From: CAYVVT01 sp964454335
Lineage (GTDB): Bacteria > Fidelibacterota > UBA8477 > JABMPR01
DNA: 64,000 nucleotides
Reading direction: 5' to 3'
Assembly (NCBI GenBank): GCA_964454335.1
Contig: CAYVVT010000003.1
Coordinates: 1 to 64,000 of the forward strand
How positions within the stretch are numbered: the stretch's first letter is position 1; every line of letters starts with the position of its first letter. Below are positions 62,536-64,000 of the stretch, one piece after another. Made by a program: the position numbers and the translations under genes. Under the pieces are notes generated by a model, which saw nothing but the letters and a program-made list of their open reading frames with translations, was not told where the DNA came from and did not search any database.

Positions 62536-64000
62536 TTAAAACTTGAACTGAAGACCGATCCACACGTGTCTGGGATTCATGAACCAGAAGGAATCCAGAT
62601 CGGGCATGTTGATGTATTCACGCTTTCCGTTCTCATCATATTCCCAGGTACCATCATCAGTCCAATTACCAGGCCTGAAGTCACCAGGTTTGTCGTAACG
62701 CTTGTCGTTGACATCATATTCCTCCGGATCAGGTCCATAACCACCGGCAGCCTGATAGATCTCCTCCTGGTACATCTCCAGGTTCAGCGATCTGAGATAC
62801 CGTTCTCGGTCACTTCCGGAACCATCACTTGAGAAAGAGTCCATATTCAGTCGTCTTAAATTGAAAACATTGACCACATCGGCAAAGAAGGTCATACTGG
62901 TGTTGCCCACATCGATGATCCGACTGATCCTCATATCGCAACCCCAGTAATCCTTGGTCTGCAGGTTCTGCTCAACACCGTAGATGTCCAATGGATTCCA
63001 GGTGATCCAGTCGCCGGCTTCCCAGCTCACCAACCAACTCATGCTCCAATCCGCCAATGGCTTGAATCCAGCGATCTCTGGACCGAATCCTATCGGGGTC
63101 ATGAATTCTAAGTTTGCCCTGGCATAGGGCTGGGCTATGGGCCGCTCCAGATTGGGATCCACCATGCGATCCTGGTCCTGAGGGTTCTGATAGTATTCAG
63201 AAAAGCCGAATAATCCCTCTGTTTCAACCATGTAGTTATAATTGAGCCAGGCATTGAACCAGCGTCCAAAACGCTTCTCCAGCGTAAATTCAAAACCACG
63301 TGTGTCAGCGTAATGGTTATTGTTGAAGGTGGTATATTCCACCACTCTATCGATACCGATATACTCTACCTCACCTGACTGTTTGGAAACATCCTTATAG
63401 TAGCCCACCAGACTCAGCAGGAACATATCTTTTAACGTGGTCTCGAAACCTAACTCGTACTGAACGTTACGTGGTGGATCAATATATGGATCTGCCAGGT
63501 AGGTCACTCCCTGCCCGGATTCCAGTGTTCCGATGCGGTACATGTTCCTGGAAAGGGGCATGGAGTAAAAGTGGCCATAATTGAAATAGATCTTTGCGGA
63601 TTCGCTGATAGGGTGGGACATACCAAAACGCGGGCTGACACGGATCTTACCCTTTTCAGCGGGAGCGCGTGGTGCTTCCTCAATAAAGGAATCGCGGTAC
63701 TCCTTCTTGAACCAGTCATCATAGGTTTCCAGATCGTACCATTCAGTATTGGGATTGCTGTAATCGAGTCGCACACCGAGATTGGCGATCATGCCCTCGA
63801 ATTCAAGGCGATCGGTGACATAAGCACCTATCCGTAGGGGACTGTGATCGGATCGGCGTTGATTGCCCGCCAGCCCTGCTGTCTGGGCACCGTATTCCGT
63901 TCTCATCAGGGTTTTAAGATGATCAACGTTGACCATCACGCCCGTTTTGATCTGGTGATGCTTGTTAACCTGGGAGGTAAGATCAACCTTGGCATTGATC
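62536..64000 (-). CDS. TonB-dependent receptor, C-terminal part (5' end outside window)
   Basis: The frame stays open to the window edge (reading QVNKHHQIKTGVMVN just before MVNVDHL), so the start lies beyond 64000. Visible are 480-plus residues of an outer-membrane barrel with alternating aromatic strands: FEGMIANLGVRLDYS, KIYFNYGHFYSMP, NVQYELGFETTL, RWFNAWLNYNYMVE, SMTFFADVVNVFNLR, and the last strand VWIGLQFKF ending in Phe. It should import glycans across the outer membrane with TonB energy. It opens the array in the transcription direction. Confidence 0.92.
   Translation of the reverse strand, partial: INAKVDLTSQVNKHHQIKTGVMVNVDHLKTLMRTEYGAQTAGLAGNQRRSDHSPLRIGAYVTDRLEFEGMIANLGVRLDYSNPNTEWYDLETYDDWFKKEYRDSFIEEAPRAPAEKGKIRVSPRFGMSHPISESAKIYFNYGHFYSMPLSRNMYRIGTLESGQGVTYLADPYIDPPRNVQYELGFETTLKDMFLLSLVGYYKDVSKQSGEVEYIGIDRVVEYTTFNNNHYADTRGFEFTLEKRFGRWFNAWLNYNYMVETEGLFGFSEYYQNPQDQDRMVDPNLERPIAQPYARANLEFMTPIGFGPEIAGFKPLADWSMSWLVSWEAGDWITWNPLDIYGVEQNLQTKDYWGCDMRISRIIDVGNTSMTFFADVVNVFNLRRLNMDSFSSDGSGSDRERYLRSLNLEMYQEEIYQAAGGYGPDPEEYDVNDKRYDKPGDFRPGNWTDDGTWEYDENGKREYINMPDLDSFWFMNPRHVWIGLQFKF

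Noticed and set aside
1..64000. CRISPR arrays, insertion sequences, phage genes, integrases
   Set aside because: No spaced direct repeats, transposase or recombinase motifs were seen on either strand.

Overview
The window looks like a chromosomal segment of a Gram-negative bacterium of the FCB group (Bacteroidota, Ignavibacteria, Neomarinimicrobiota and relatives). The evidence is a C-terminal type IX secretion sorting domain with a NYPNPFNPST-type motif (gene 44465..46006), a PorV/PorQ-like outer-membrane protein, a TonB-dependent receptor, many lipoprotein signals, and promoter-like sites of the TAnnTTTG type. A more exact placement such as Neomarinimicrobiota is a guess.

Layout. At the left edge lies the 3' half of a tRNA-Arg-like gene whose T-loop seems split by a 34-nt palindrome-rich insert, followed by two hairpin terminators. 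Next is one plus-strand gene: an ADP-ribosylglycohydrolase-fold enzyme fused to a membrane domain. From 2670 to the right edge every gene is on the minus strand, a 61-kb one-way array for polysaccharide use. In transcription order (right to left) it holds a TonB-dependent receptor (cut by the window end), a secreted surface protein and a PorV-like protein; a zinc alcohol dehydrogenase, an esterase, two GH29 alpha-fucosidases, GH32, GH2, a LamG protein, two propeller-like repeat proteins, a PQQ-type propeller and a second LamG protein, ending at a terminator at 39725..39762; then GH2, a third LamG protein, a sulfatase and aldose 1-epimerase; then araB-araD-araA, a HAD phosphatase/mutase, an anaerobic sulfatase maturase, xylB, xylA and a sodium:sugar symporter; then two GH29-like proteins, a propeller protein, GH127, another GH29-like protein, a DUF1080 protein, GH32, GH3, a GH67-like protein, and a three-gene sugar ABC importer.

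Working together. Secreted or lipid-anchored GH29, GH127, GH2, GH3, GH32, GH67-like and esterase/sulfatase enzymes would strip a branched, probably sulfated, arabinose-, xylose-, galactose- and fucose-bearing polysaccharide. Monosaccharides enter by the ABC importer and the symporter. Arabinose and xylose are funnelled to xylulose-5-phosphate by AraBDA and XylAB. The maturase activates the Cys-type sulfatase. No regulator, SusD homologue or fucose isomerase/kinase/aldolase set is visible in the window.

Most unusual features. (1) A small beta-rich module of about 70-80 residues recurs in five unrelated proteins: GH29 twice, GH2, LamG and a propeller. In four of them it sits inside another folded domain, and in the GH2 it appears circularly permuted next to the catalytic acid/base. 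(2) Three of five GH29 paralogues lack the nucleophile Asp. (3) Three LamG proteins share a large unassigned domain that could be a new carbohydrate-active family.
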